From: CAKSFT01 sp045544615
Lineage (GTDB): Bacteria > Bacillota > Clostridia > UBA1381
DNA length: 64,000 nt
Assembly: GCA_045544615.1 (NCBI GenBank)
Contig: JAZPZI010000013.1
Coordinates: forward strand, 1-64,000
Direction: 5' to 3'
Numbering within the stretch: position 1 is the first letter of the stretch; each line of letters opens with the position of its first letter. Both the position numbers and the translations under genes were made by a program. Positions 34,444 through 46,000 of this stretch are shown in pieces. The notes beneath the pieces were generated by a model, which searched no databases, had not been told where the DNA came from, and saw only the letters and a list, made by a program, of their open reading frames with translations.

Positions 34444-37400
34444 TTATTTCACATCATCAAGGTTTACAAGACCGTTTGCCTCATATGCATCGATTTCCAG
34501 GTCAACATTAGTGAACTTGTTGTTTCGCAATGTATAACTTTCGGTCATGTTTCCTGACATGTTTTCTCTTGATTTTTCCTGTGGAGAATATCCAACCGAA
34601 ATACCTCTGTCAAAATCAGTTATACTGTTATTTTCTATAATTGTACTTTTCAAAACAACAAATGGTGCAGTCATCTTATGTCTTGAATATACAACCGCAT
34701 AAATACCGTTATAGTCAGGTGCTTCCGAACAATCATTTCCGGTATATTCAGGAACAGGTGTTTCACCTATCATGGTATTATCTTTTAATGTTGATGCATA
34801 TACAAGAACATGCTCTGCCTCTGTATCTTCCACACCGGCATTTACGCCAATTCCGCACAAATTGCCATGAGGTGAGAATCCTTCGGTAAGGTTTTTATAG
34901 AATCTGTTGAAGTAGGATACATTGATTCTTCCCCTGGTTTCATCAACAATATAACAGGTATACGAAAAAGCGCCTTCTGCATCTACAACATAGTTTTCTG
35001 CGACAACAGAATCCAGGCAGTCTCCATATAGCCACAAACCTTTTCTTCCGGTATTTGCATAGTTGTTATAAATTGTGGTTGCGTACGCTGCTGGTGAAAC
35101 AATAAACTTACTTGTCTCATCAGGAATAATATCCCACTCTTCTATGAGTGTAATTGTTCTTGTTTCTTCATCAAGACTCTTGATTGTTTTTCTCTGTCCG
35201 AGTCCCTTTCCTGCAGTTATTATAATTTCAATCGAACTGCCCCAGGCAGTATCAAGCGTCCATATATTATTTTCATGTCCAACTGTTACACCCTCTGAAT
35301 TAGTATAATGATCAACTACAACAAAGTCCTTACCGGATTCTACAATACTTCCACTTATTCTCGAGCCGCCTCTGTACTGCTCTGTACAAACAAGCTCACC
35401 GTCATTTTTATTGCCTTTTCCGGTATTTCGGATAGTATTATGATGAACATAACTCAATCCTCTCATAAACAAACCTTGAACATTAGTTGTTTGATCCATT
35501 GACAAATCGTGATGCCTGTTAAATACGTTATTATCAAATACTTCATACGATGCTGCTATAGAAACATTTCCGACTGAGCTTGTAATATGATTGTTGATAA
35601 AATGTACATAACAACCTATCCAGTTTGATGTCGGTGAAACAGCATGGCCGTAGAAAATATTATTTTCATATAGAATGTGTCCTTTTGCAACCATAACACA
35701 AGCCAATCCTCTTCCGTCATCATCATTTTTAAGCATCGAAGTCTGGATCTTACAGCCTTTCAAGAAAATATGCTCAGCTGTACGCTCAGAACCGTTCTGT
35801 ATGTTAGAACCCCAATCTTCACCAAGCCAGAAATATGTATCAGGGTACACTGTTCCATCAGCAACTGTAAAGCCAAGATTTAAGAAACCAATTTTCCCGA
35901 GTAGCTTTGCTTCACTGTTTGTACCAAACATCTGAACGCCCTTTGCATTCTCTGCATGATTTTCATACACCATTTTTGACTTTTCCATTCCATCGCCCAT
36001 CAGAACGACTCTCGGAGCCATCTTGAGAGGTCCGAACTTATATGTACCTTCAGGGAAGTAAACAACTCCGCCTCCCGCCTGACCTGCATCATCAATTGCT
36101 TTTTGAATAATTGCTGTGTTATCGGTCACACCTGTTTTATCAGCATTATACGGTGCAGCAGTGATGTCTATTTTGTTATCCCATACAAACTCATCTGCCC
36201 AAGGTTGATTTAAGCCATACGGATCATAAACTTCCTCTTTGACAATTATTTTACCACGAACGGCTTCTACACTTTTATTCCATCTTTCGCCGTCATTAGA
36301 TACGCAAATATCATATTCTCCGACCGGTGTTTCTTTTGTAACCTCAATTTTAATTTCATACGGGTTAATCGATGTTACCTTCTGCAGATACACCCCATCA
36401 TCGCCAATAAATGCAACAGATGTTTTTAATTCTCCGCCAAACTCTTCGGCAACAAAGTTTCTACCATAAATTCTGAGTTCTCCGCCCTGCTCAACTTCCT
36501 CTTGGTCTGACCAGATAAATCTTGCGTTATTTATCGCAATCGGAGCACTTGTTCCCAATGAATTTTTCAGGAAAACCGTAAATGTGCCTGCCGGCATATT
36601 TTCAGGTATCTGGCAGGTAATGCTCTGTCCCGCTGTATCAGCATTGATGGTTTCTATTTTTTCAAATTCCTCTGTAAGTTCGTACTTGTTTCCCGATGCA
36701 ATATAGATTTCTGCATCAGTTAACCATTCACCGTGCAAGCTCAATAGTTCACCCGGTAAAACAACATCTGAAACATTGATTACATACGGTATGCCTTCCG
36801 TTTCAACAACAGGTTTTTCATACACCTTTGTGAATTCCTGTGGCTGATTTTTTGAAATATCATACTTCTTTGCAATAAATGTTTCGCCTTCATCATTTAC
36901 AGACGTATACATATCAGAAAGAATTTTACAAATCTGTGCTCTTGTACAATTGTCCTGAGGCTTGAACATATCTGCTCCGACGCCATTGACTATTCCTTCC
37001 TGATAAGCAATATAGATGCTTTCCTTTGCCCAATCAGAAATATCATTATCGTCTGCAAATACATACTCATCCTGAGAATATGTTATATCTTTCATAGCCT
37101 TCATCAGGTTGACTGTAATTGTCGCCATTTCTTCTCTTGTTGCAGGCTGATTTGGCTTTAATTCATTATTTTTAATCATTGAATCAGGAATGAGTTCCAG
37201 TACACAGGCTGTCTCTACATAGTCACTGTACCAGTCACTATCGACAACATCCGCAAACCTCTGTTTATATCTTTCAACAGCAGGTGTGAGCATTCTGACC
37301 GCAATAGTCAGAAGTTCTGCTCTTGTTACATTATTTTCCGGCTTGAAAAGATTTTTTCCTACACCCTTGATATATCCAAGGCTATTCATTTTGCCAATAT

Positions 37401-38478
37401 GATTTTTAGCCCAATGCTCTTTTGTATCATCAAAAGTATACTGTTGATAATCTATTGTCGAGTCAGTTTCATCAGATCTAAATAAAACATCTTCTGTTGG
37501 AACTTTAGGTATTTTCGTCTTATCAATTTCAAATTCAGAATCTATAATTGCAAACCCGTTATTACCCGCAAGCAAAATGTATCTGTCAAGCTTCTTTACC
37601 GCATAGGCGATAAGCGGCATTCCTGTAACCTCTTTTTTCAGCTTAACATCCTTTTTATTGCTTACATCAAATATCAACATAGGATTGTTATAGCAAACAG
37701 CATAAAGTTCGTCACCCTCCTGCCACAATCCCTGAAGCTTTGATTTCTTTTCAACTCTGCATGTTTGTACAGGCTTTGAAGGATCAGAAACATCTAAAAC
37801 AACAAGTCCGTTTTCGTCTGCCAGATACAGATAATCACCGTCAACCAACATATCCTGAACATAGGATGCATTTGCTACAGCAGCTGTTGAAAGTGTTTTA
37901 ATCTCCTGTGAATTTGAGATATCGTAAACATTGAGTACACCTTGAGTTGAAATAATATAAACTATATTATTATTTACAAGGCCGGACATGGTGTTTCCAT
38001 AGCCTGTAATTGAAGCATATCTCTGTGGCGACTCAGGATTGGAAATGTCGAAGATTGTTGACGCACTTCCGCCAAAAATTCCGAGTTTATTACCACTGAT
38101 ATTGCTCCTCACGCTTCCACCAACAAGATCGGTCTTAATCAAAACCGGTTGCTGAGGATTCTTTACATTATATGTAATCATCTTCGAACCGCCAGATACA
38201 TACAAATAGTTTTTATATATATCAACCGTTCTTGCATCAAAACCTGTGTCAATGACGCTTATTCTCTCCGAATTCTGACGATCTTTAATATCGATAACCT
38301 GAACCCCGCCAGTACCGTCAGCAAGATAAACTATATCGCTCTTTTCTACCAGATCCCAACCTCTTCCAAGTGTTATAATCTGTTTTTTTACAACATTATA
38401 CAGTGCAAAAGCCTGAACACTTGAAAATAACACGGAAAACGCCAATAATAACGATACAAGTTTCCTTATACGTTTCAT
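34444..38478 (-). CDS. S-layer-anchored LVIVD-propeller protein with TIG domains and pectate-lyase-like beta-helix
   Basis: A protein of 1344 residues. Signal peptide about 1-26; a classic LVIVD propeller (about 35-315; IVYLADGTGGVQVIDI, YLYLADENGLVVLDVSDPSKP); three SLH domains (about 350-540; HWAKNHIGKMNSLGYIKGVG, FADVVDSDWYSDYVETACVL, WAKESIYIAYQEGIVNGVG) that bind pyruvylated wall polymers; two TIG-like domains (about 570-740); and a right-handed beta-helix (about 760-1344; NADKTGVTDNTAIIQKAID, GGGVVYFPEGTYKFG). It is probably a wall-bound polysaccharide-binding or -cleaving protein; lyase versus hydrolase cannot be decided. Its ribosome binding site GGAGGG lies in the last codons of the upstream gene and the ATG directly follows that TAA, so translation is coupled. 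Confidence 0.85.
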   Translation of the reverse strand: MKRIRKLVSLLLAFSVLFSSVQAFALYNVVKKQIITLGRGWDLVEKSDIVYLADGTGGVQVIDIKDRQNSERISVIDTGFDARTVDIYKNYLYVSGGSKMITYNVKNPQQPVLIKTDLVGGSVRSNISGNKLGIFGGSASTIFDISNPESPQRYASITGYGNTMSGLVNNNIVYIISTQGVLNVYDISNSQEIKTLSTAAVANASYVQDMLVDGDYLYLADENGLVVLDVSDPSKPVQTCRVEKKSKLQGLWQEGDELYAVCYNNPMLIFDVSNKKDVKLKKEVTGMPLIAYAVKKLDRYILLAGNNGFAIIDSEFEIDKTKIPKVPTEDVLFRSDETDSTIDYQQYTFDDTKEHWAKNHIGKMNSLGYIKGVGKNLFKPENNVTRAELLTIAVRMLTPAVERYKQRFADVVDSDWYSDYVETACVLELIPDSMIKNNELKPNQPATREEMATITVNLMKAMKDITYSQDEYVFADDNDISDWAKESIYIAYQEGIVNGVGADMFKPQDNCTRAQICKILSDMYTSVNDEGETFIAKKYDISKNQPQEFTKVYEKPVVETEGIPYVINVSDVVLPGELLSLHGEWLTDAEIYIASGNKYELTEEFEKIETINADTAGQSITCQIPENMPAGTFTVFLKNSLGTSAPIAINNARFIWSDQEEVEQGGELRIYGRNFVAEEFGGELKTSVAFIGDDGVYLQKVTSINPYEIKIEVTKETPVGEYDICVSNDGERWNKSVEAVRGKIIVKEEVYDPYGLNQPWADEFVWDNKIDITAAPYNADKTGVTDNTAIIQKAIDDAGQAGGGVVYFPEGTYKFGPLKMAPRVVLMGDGMEKSKMVYENHAENAKGVQMFGTNSEAKLLGKIGFLNLGFTVADGTVYPDTYFWLGEDWGSNIQNGSERTAEHIFLKGCKIQTSMLKNDDDGRGLACVMVAKGHILYENNIFYGHAVSPTSNWIGCYVHFINNHITSSVGNVSIAASYEVFDNNVFNRHHDLSMDQTTNVQGLFMRGLSYVHHNTIRNTGKGNKNDGELVCTEQYRGGSRISGSIVESGKDFVVVDHYTNSEGVTVGHENNIWTLDTAWGSSIEIIITAGKGLGQRKTIKSLDEETRTITLIEEWDIIPDETSKFIVSPAAYATTIYNNYANTGRKGLWLYGDCLDSVVAENYVVDAEGAFSYTCYIVDETRGRINVSYFNRFYKNLTEGFSPHGNLCGIGVNAGVEDTEAEHVLVYASTLKDNTMIGETPVPEYTGNDCSEAPDYNGIYAVVYSRHKMTAPFVVLKSTIIENNSITDFDRGISVGYSPQEKSRENMSGNMTESYTLRNNKFTNVDLEIDAYEANGLVNLDDVK

Positions 38479-40320
38479 TTATATCATCCCTCCTATAATT
38501 CTTCTTATCTTATCGGCATCGCATTCCCCATACACGCTATCATAAAAATAGCTTGTTTTTGGTGTTTTGCCGTCAATAAGTGAATATTTAATTCCACAGC
38601 TCTCAATGTCATATTCGACCTCAAGGCTTTTTCCATCATACTCAAAAAATACATTTCGCATCATGCTTTGTCTTGAGTGCGATGATTTGAAAATTTTATC
38701 TGAAATTACTTTTTCCCGACAAACAAATTCTTCGAATGTACAGTTCGATGAGTCGTCAACCGCATAAAAGATTCCGTTTGCAATATTAAAATAATCCTCA
38801 AATGTAAGTTCCTTTGCTTCACCACAATAGTTATACAATGAAATCATCTTGAATTCATCAGTTTCTTCCACCTTAATATCAGCACTATTGTTTAGAGCAT
38901 AGAAAGCAACAAAAGTCTTGCTTATACGAAGATAAACTTCATTATCGGTAATTTTATATTGAATATCATTTTCGTAAATCTGCGGAATAATTATTGAAAG
39001 TTTCAAACTGTTGACCTTTTCGCCAACAACTCTCCTGGTGGGTCTGTATCCCACAAAACCAATGTTTTTATTTGCAACCGCAATTTTTCTGCCTCGGTCC
39101 GCCAATAAAGATGATGATGCCGTAAAAGTTTGCTCATCGTTTATCAGGTAACGAAGATATATTGACTGCAAATCCTTTGAATGTGTAACCTTATCTGTTT
39201 TTTTACACAAGAGATAAAAGCTTTCGGTCTGCATTCCGTTATGAAACGGCACCTTGCTGATTCCAACAGAATATGCAGTGGTCATATAACAGCTGATTTC
39301 GTTATCCGATGCCGGATAAATAGCATCAGTTTTTCCGTCCGATGCATCATCTCGTGAGGATGAATATTCACAGCTTGCTTTAACCTCATAAGGAAATTTT
39401 CTTTTAAAGGTATCATCGAGCATTTTTGGCGTTACATGATAATCACACATAGCCAGCCAGACAAACTGAACCGTTTCAAACCATCTGCTTCCATGCATTA
39501 CTCTATTCATTTTGTCCTGATCAAACATTTCATCCAAAGCCGAAACGGTCCTAATACCAAGTACAGAATATAACCAGAAATCCACCATATGTATGCAAGC
39601 TACAGAATCAACTGTATATGCCCTTGAATACGGGCCGCACATTTTTCCCATACCGCTATGGTAAAATGCCAGCAATCCGTATTCAAGCCGTCTTTCAGCA
39701 TATAGGGCAAGTTCCTTCACTCTTTCATCATCAGTATAGGTAACAAGCTCCGCCATTGGAAGTATCTGAACCGGAGTATAGGTAGGACTTGTATGTTCGC
39801 TTTGCAAACCTCGTCTCTCAAGCATTTTACAAAATGATTCTAAGTTCTTAATCCCCCACGAAACAACATCATCATTCTTGACAAGCCTTCCACCAATTAT
39901 CGCTGCAAATGTCGCCATACACGGAAAATTATCATTTACACCCACAAATTCAAACTCTGGATTATCAATCATTTCCGGCAAGCTATTCCGGATATATTCA
40001 AACAAATAAACATAAGCTTTTTGAGAAAGTTTTTCTCTGTGTTTTAATACTATTTGTGTAGATATAAATGGTGCAAAATGACACACCCTATACTCACATT
40101 CTTCAATAATGATATTTGCTTTTTTTATATTCTCTTTATCATCATCAAACAAAAGAGAATATGCAACAAACAATCTTTCTCTGAATGACTGAAGTGGGGT
40201 TTCATCCCAAAATCCCAAAATCTGACCCTCAGGAGTAATTTTGCAATCAATATCTTTAAAATAAAGTTTCAAAAGTTCCTGTCTGTTTTTAAGTTGTTGT
40301 TCATATATAGAAGTTTCCAT
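38479..40320 (-). CDS. Cytosolic (alpha/alpha)-barrel plus beta-sandwich protein, lyase- or glycosidase-like, unassigned
   Basis: A protein of 613 residues without a signal peptide. The N-terminal 380 residues are helical hairpins with motifs NDNFPCMATFAAIIGGRL, SEHTSPTYTPVQILPMAEL and GPYSRAYTVDSVA, which resemble toroid-type polysaccharide lyases and uronate-processing enzymes. The remaining 230 residues are beta-rich, as in the C-terminal sandwich of heparinase- or alginate-lyase-like proteins. I do not recognise a defined family. Tyr, His and Asn residues in the conserved motifs would be candidates for a lyase site (inference). It sits among genes for surface proteins yet appears cytosolic, and is translationally coupled to the next gene. 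Confidence 0.45.
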   Translation of the reverse strand: METSIYEQQLKNRQELLKLYFKDIDCKITPEGQILGFWDETPLQSFRERLFVAYSLLFDDDKENIKKANIIIEECEYRVCHFAPFISTQIVLKHREKLSQKAYVYLFEYIRNSLPEMIDNPEFEFVGVNDNFPCMATFAAIIGGRLVKNDDVVSWGIKNLESFCKMLERRGLQSEHTSPTYTPVQILPMAELVTYTDDERVKELALYAERRLEYGLLAFYHSGMGKMCGPYSRAYTVDSVACIHMVDFWLYSVLGIRTVSALDEMFDQDKMNRVMHGSRWFETVQFVWLAMCDYHVTPKMLDDTFKRKFPYEVKASCEYSSSRDDASDGKTDAIYPASDNEISCYMTTAYSVGISKVPFHNGMQTESFYLLCKKTDKVTHSKDLQSIYLRYLINDEQTFTASSSLLADRGRKIAVANKNIGFVGYRPTRRVVGEKVNSLKLSIIIPQIYENDIQYKITDNEVYLRISKTFVAFYALNNSADIKVEETDEFKMISLYNYCGEAKELTFEDYFNIANGIFYAVDDSSNCTFEEFVCREKVISDKIFKSSHSRQSMMRNVFFEYDGKSLEVEYDIESCGIKYSLIDGKTPKTSYFYDSVYGECDADKIRRIIGGMI

Positions 40321-40353
40321 AACTATCCCCTCTTGTTAGCCATCAGATTCACA

Positions 40354-43026
40354 TTACTCTTTTATGATAAAAATTTCTCTTACAATAGCATTTCTGGTGT
40401 TGAGCAAAACTTTTGAACCGTTACCAATTGATGGCTGTGTTGCAACAATGATAGCATCCATTGACGATGGTGCTACAGTTATCTTACCGTCTTTTTTCTC
40501 AACCACATATACTAATGTATCATTAACTGTTGAGAATGGATCACCGGTTTCTCCGCCATCTGTTGATAAAGTAACATAGTTATTACCCTTTGCAATACAG
40601 TTGCCGTATACCATTCCTGTTGCGCCATAGAGTCTTGATGGTATCGGATTTGAATCATGTGGCATTTTCTTTGTATACTCGTCATGATAAATTATTGCAT
40701 CGGTAGTAGGCTTTTGAGGTGCATTGTCGAATGTGAAAAATTTCTTGGTTCCCATTATTTTTCCGGTTACGGAATCCTTCAGAATGTGAACTATATCACC
40801 TTCTTTGAAACCATTAAACCAATCATCTTCTTCTAATGACTCATATTTGTATTCCTGTCCCTTATAATAGCCCTTGATTACCTCTGTCAACTCATCATTT
40901 TCGTTGATTGACTCAATTCCGGTATCGGTAACAACAACAAGATATGACTCAGCCGCAAAATCAACTGATGCCTTTCCGCCGTTTATAATGGCAGCTTTCA
41001 TCAGATATGAGTTGTCCACGTCATACACGTCCATGGTGAGTTTCTGACCATCAGAAAAGATTTTATTTGAGATGTTATAATCCTTTTCACTTTTTAAATT
41101 CTCTGGAATAATAAATATTACGGTATCATCATCATACAGATACTGATAATTATATTTTTTCGCAGAACCGCCTCTTATCTCAGCATTGGAAACCTGTCCG
41201 TTATAGTTCACCATATTATCTTTATATTTCATTGGTGAAACTTTTGTTCCGTCTGAAACCAACATTTCTGTAATCAATCCATCAGTATTTGCTTTATACT
41301 TGATAAGCTGTGCTACAGTTTTTCCGTTTTTATAAAGCAAGGTGTTCTGGTTGAGTTTATAAATGTCATCTACACGTTTTCCGTTGATTTTCAAGTTCTC
41401 ATGGAATGAGTGTTCTTCAAATACTGCATACTGAGTATAGATTTTACACTTGCTCACTTCATCATCCTTTACCCAGAGGTTAATCAGATAAGCATAAGTA
41501 AAATCATCAGATGATGCTTCAAATGCACAAATTTCCATATCCTCATTGATGAAGAATGTTCCTTTCAAACCCAACTTGATCTTTTTATAAGTTGTGTTGG
41601 CGCTTGAGATTGTAGCGTATCTGTCACTTACCTTGTAGGTTTTTCCGCCCACTTCAGCAAAAGTCCCCTCATCCTCAAATGTTTTATCAACCTTACCAAC
41701 TACAGGTGCAATCATTGACTGCTCAATTATAGTTAAGGCCGTATCTGATGCATTCTTCGGTTCATATACCGAAAGGATATTCTTTGACTGAATTGCTGAA
41801 ATGTCCAGTTTGATTCCGGCAGAATTCATAATAATTGTTTCATCGTCAATTTCAAGTGGTGAATATCCATATGAATCATAAATAAGCTTACTGAATGAAT
41901 CGACATTTGATACGAAATAGGTCTTGTATTCGTAAACGAAAACAACATCATATTTACCATCAAGGTTATTGTCAATGAGTTTTAAATATCCGCTATCAAT
42001 ATCCAGATCTTCTTTTGTATATGTAGAAAGGTACTGATAGTTATAAATCACACTAACATTTCTTGTCAGTTCAGCGACACGTGTTTTCTTACTTTCACCG
42101 TCATCATACTTAACGGTCAGCGTGTCCGGCACACTCAAAACATCAGTGCTTCTGATTATCAAATCGTCATTATATTCATAATCGGTAAAAGATATTAAGG
42201 TATAGTCTTCCTCACCTTTTTTAGATTCAGTCATAATACCCTTTACTTCATAACCCAGATAATCTTCAATCCCTGGTGCAGCAATGCTCATTTCAATATT
42301 ATCAATTCTGATCCTTTCATCCTTGAATCTATCTGCAGAATTGATTGAAGTGAATTCATTTTTGCTTACTACGCCCCTGAATTCGTAACCGTTATAAAGC
42401 GAATAAAGAATAGAATTTCCGCCCTCAAATGTGAGTGATGACCCGGTTGTTCCGTGTTTAAAACCTACCTGTTTTGCAAGCAGAGTATTATAGAGCATAA
42501 CGGCAACTTTTGCAAGTGTGAAGTCTTCATCGTCAATATTTCTCAAGCCTTCGTCAAGATTCAGGCTATTCCACACGCTCTCATATCCTACTATATATCC
42601 ACCTGATTGTTGAGCCATCAATTCATATCCTAATGCTCTGACTAAAATTACCAGTGCAGTATTTTTTGAAATGTATTCATCTGGATAAACTCTTTTCAGA
42701 TCATTCCCGAATAAATAGCCCTCACTTGCTAAAATCGAAATAGAATCATAGTACAAGTGATCAGGAGCCACATCTCTGAAGTATAGTTTATCTTCATAAT
42801 ATTTTCCGTCAATTTTCAACATTCTGGCTACAATATCGCAAAACTGACCTTTTGTTATTCTGCTTCTAAGGTCTTCACCGTCATCAATGATTTCGAGTGC
42901 GACAAGTGTATCATAACAGTACTGTTCATGCTTACCGTATGTATTAGCATCTTCTGCATGTGTGCCCACTGAGCAAACCGACACTATGATGATAAGCGAC
43001 AGCATTAAGCTTAATATTTTTTTCAT
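40354..43026 (-). CDS. SLH-domain surface protein with long beta-rich region, function unknown
   Basis: A protein of 890 residues. Signal peptide about 1-24 (MKKILSLMLSLIIIVSVCS ... THA). The next 170 residues are three SLH repeats, partly degenerate (YCYDTLVALEIIDDGEDLRSR with KGQFCDIVARML, YFRDVAPDHLYYDSISILASEG with ISKNTALVILVRALGYE, and a third weak one). From about 200 on the sequence is beta-rich with no family I recognise. Repeated 'DYLGYEVKGIM', 'GYLKLIDNNLDGKYDVVFVYEYK' style segments suggest several small barrels. It is probably a structural or scaffold surface protein of this locus. AAGGAGGTG precedes the ATG. It sits between two genes that also encode locus-specific proteins. Confidence 0.7.
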   Translation of the reverse strand: MKKILSLMLSLIIIVSVCSVGTHAEDANTYGKHEQYCYDTLVALEIIDDGEDLRSRITKGQFCDIVARMLKIDGKYYEDKLYFRDVAPDHLYYDSISILASEGYLFGNDLKRVYPDEYISKNTALVILVRALGYELMAQQSGGYIVGYESVWNSLNLDEGLRNIDDEDFTLAKVAVMLYNTLLAKQVGFKHGTTGSSLTFEGGNSILYSLYNGYEFRGVVSKNEFTSINSADRFKDERIRIDNIEMSIAAPGIEDYLGYEVKGIMTESKKGEEDYTLISFTDYEYNDDLIIRSTDVLSVPDTLTVKYDDGESKKTRVAELTRNVSVIYNYQYLSTYTKEDLDIDSGYLKLIDNNLDGKYDVVFVYEYKTYFVSNVDSFSKLIYDSYGYSPLEIDDETIIMNSAGIKLDISAIQSKNILSVYEPKNASDTALTIIEQSMIAPVVGKVDKTFEDEGTFAEVGGKTYKVSDRYATISSANTTYKKIKLGLKGTFFINEDMEICAFEASSDDFTYAYLINLWVKDDEVSKCKIYTQYAVFEEHSFHENLKINGKRVDDIYKLNQNTLLYKNGKTVAQLIKYKANTDGLITEMLVSDGTKVSPMKYKDNMVNYNGQVSNAEIRGGSAKKYNYQYLYDDDTVIFIIPENLKSEKDYNISNKIFSDGQKLTMDVYDVDNSYLMKAAIINGGKASVDFAAESYLVVVTDTGIESINENDELTEVIKGYYKGQEYKYESLEEDDWFNGFKEGDIVHILKDSVTGKIMGTKKFFTFDNAPQKPTTDAIIYHDEYTKKMPHDSNPIPSRLYGATGMVYGNCIAKGNNYVTLSTDGGETGDPFSTVNDTLVYVVEKKDGKITVAPSSMDAIIVATQPSIGNGSKVLLNTRNAIVREIFIIKE

Positions 43027-43043
43027 AACTACACCTCCTTATT

Positions 43044-46000
43044 TCAGTTAGTCGAAATGATTCTATAAATCACCTGGGCTGCCATAGCACGAGTGACTGT
43101 TCCATGAGGCTTGAAGGTATTATCATTAAACCCATTCATTATGCCTGCTGAATTCAAAGCATTTACTGCTTCTTTTGCATAAGCACTAACCGAATCCATA
43201 TCAGCAAATGTTGCCTCTCCTGACGCAACAATCGGCTTTCCAAGTGCTTTCATTGTATCATATACAAGCTTTGCAAGATCCTGTCTTGTCATATCCTGTC
43301 CGATACCAAACTTACCGCCGCCGATACCGTTGATAAGGTTGAGCTTCTGTGCTGTAGCTACATATGAATAATACCATCTGCCTTCTGCAACATCACCGAA
43401 AGTTGTTTTCGCATCATAGTCTACAAGGTTAAAAGCACTGATAATCATTTTTGCAAACTCTTCACGTTTTACATTCTGATTAGGTTTGAATTCGTTAAGG
43501 GAAATACCCTCAACGATTTTTCTGTCATTCAGAATGCAAACCGCTTCGAAAAACCAGTCATCAACCTTAACATCTGTAAAGACGTTCTTCTTTTCAATCT
43601 CGAGCATATCTTCCGGTATAAGTTCTTCTTTTTCTATCTCGTCAGGTGCCTGAACCGGAGGCTTTATTGTTATACCTCCACCTCCATTACCTGACGTAAT
43701 TGTTGAACCACCGCTTCCGCCTGATGGTTTGTCATCATAATCTTCTAACGCCTCATTGAATTTCGAGCCCAATGTGCTATAATTTGTCAGATCAAGATCC
43801 AGGAAATATGCTATAGCATCTTTTCTATCCTGTTCATCCAATGCTGAATATGTCAGAACATCCGCATTATTCAATCCCAGTTCAGAATAATAGTTCTCTA
43901 TAATATCATTCTCAACAATGCTTCCAAATTGAGCAAATCTCAGATACTCAATAGCCAAGCCTTCTTTGAATGCCTTCTGAAGCTGGCTCTTTTGAGTGAA
44001 GTCCTTGTCGTAAATCCAGTTAGTATACAAATTAGGCTTCATCGTACTGTCGAGTTTTGTATATAGTCCTGTTATATCAAGTTCAAAAATTGAAGAATAT
44101 CCTTCAACCTTGCCCGGCAAAGCAGAAGGCGCAGACGAATTTACATCTGCAAGTGCTGCTGCCAAAGCAATATCTGCATCCATAATTGCTTTCTGTTCGT
44201 TTACAGCTTTGTCAAACGCAGTATTAAATGCTGATATATCCGAATACAAAGTTCCTGCAACAGCAGCACCTACGGCAAGCTTATACTTATTTTCTGCAGG
44301 ATCAACAAGTGTATCATATATACTTGTATTCAGATTAAATACTTTTTTATATGGTGATCTTTCCGAAATTGCAACAGATTCAAAAGTTGCAGCATCAGCA
44401 CCCTGAACCGCAGCAAGAGCATCGTCTATAGTTTGCTGACTAATATATGAAAACTGTTTTTCACCCGATAATACATCCCTAGTTGTAGCATAAGCATTTA
44501 CAGTATAGTTTTCGCCTTCTGCACCACCCTGTAATGGATATGAGCAGTAAAAACTACCATCAGCTAAGGTATTAAATGCGTTAATGTAGTCAAACTGTGT
44601 ATTATTTGGTGCAGGTTTATACACTGCAATAAAAATAATATTTTCGGTTTCTGCAGCAGATTTTCCACTTATCTGTGCAACAATCGAGTTAGGATCTACT
44701 TCAGCATAAATGTTTACTTTATCTGCCACAATTGCAGGTATTTTATCTGTAACTGTATTAAAGCTCTGCTGTGCAGTTTCAATAATATCCGAAATTACTC
44801 TTCCTTCATTATCAACAACAAATAACTTAACAATTTGTCCTGCGGCAACTGCTGTATCCAATGTGAAGCTTATGCTGTCGGTTTCGTTCTTTTGTAAAGC
44901 AGTAATTTCACATGGGTATGCCTTACTCATTGAACCGTCGCTATTATATACAACAAGATATGCAGTTCCCATAGCAGTCGCCTTGTTGTGTGTATTCTCA
45001 ACTGTGCCTGTAACCGAAGTTGTGCCCACTGCCAATCCCGAGTGAGTTATTTCGACAGGCATTGTTTTTCTGACTGTAAATGTCTTTTGGTCAGAAAGTA
45101 TTACCTCATCATCTCTTACAATCGAAATTTTTGCAGTATAATTTCCATCAACGCAATCTATATTTTCAGAATAGCTCAATACGCCATTTTTAACATCGTC
45201 TGTAACATCGATTGTTTCGCCAAAAACATCAAGCTTTATTACATCGGTGTTTTTTGCTTCTATATCAGCTGTAATATTCAGGATGCCATCATTTATTTCG
45301 CTGATCCCATCCATATCGATGCTTACGATTGAGTATAAATCATATATTGCAACTTTACTTTCTCCTGATGAAAACAACTTCCCGTCTGCAATGCAGAGAT
45401 CATATAATTGACCTAATCCTGTCGCAATATTGTGCAGCTGCGAATTATCACTTTTATTACGGAAGAAAATATTACCGTCCTGTGTACCAATCGCAAATAC
45501 ATCATCATTTACATCTATAACAGAAAGTGCTCTTCCCGATGCAATCTCACTAACAGACGGAGTTGCTCCTGATGCATCAATCAAGGCTTGGGAATATGTT
45601 CCATTTTCTCCTTTTGTAGATACAGTAATCACAATTGTTTTATCATTTATAAGTTGCAGGTCTGTAATGCTCGACAAATTTGTCACTGATTCAAATCCTG
45701 TAGTTCCATGAAACTTTTCATTGAATGACACTGTACCATTGTTGACGGTCATTTCGTTGATACAGAACCGCCACCCTGCTGTCTGATTTCTCGAAATATA
45801 ATAGATCAAGTATTTGCTGTCAGAAATCTTTTCTATTTCCGCAGCGTACACACCATAATCATTAGCAGTATTCCCCTTCAAAACAGCTCCGTTAGAAAGG
45901 TTTGATACGTCAAAAACCTTTATATGTCTTCCGGTTGTTCCCGCTAAAGCATAGAACAAATAATCACCGCATACATAAACTGTATCAATACCGTTTCCGC

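Noticed and set aside
43710..45711. Several 90-115-codon plus-strand frames opposite the SLH propeller gene
   Set aside because: They are antisense shadows of a gene with signal peptide, propeller and SLH repeats; none has a ribosome binding site or domain.
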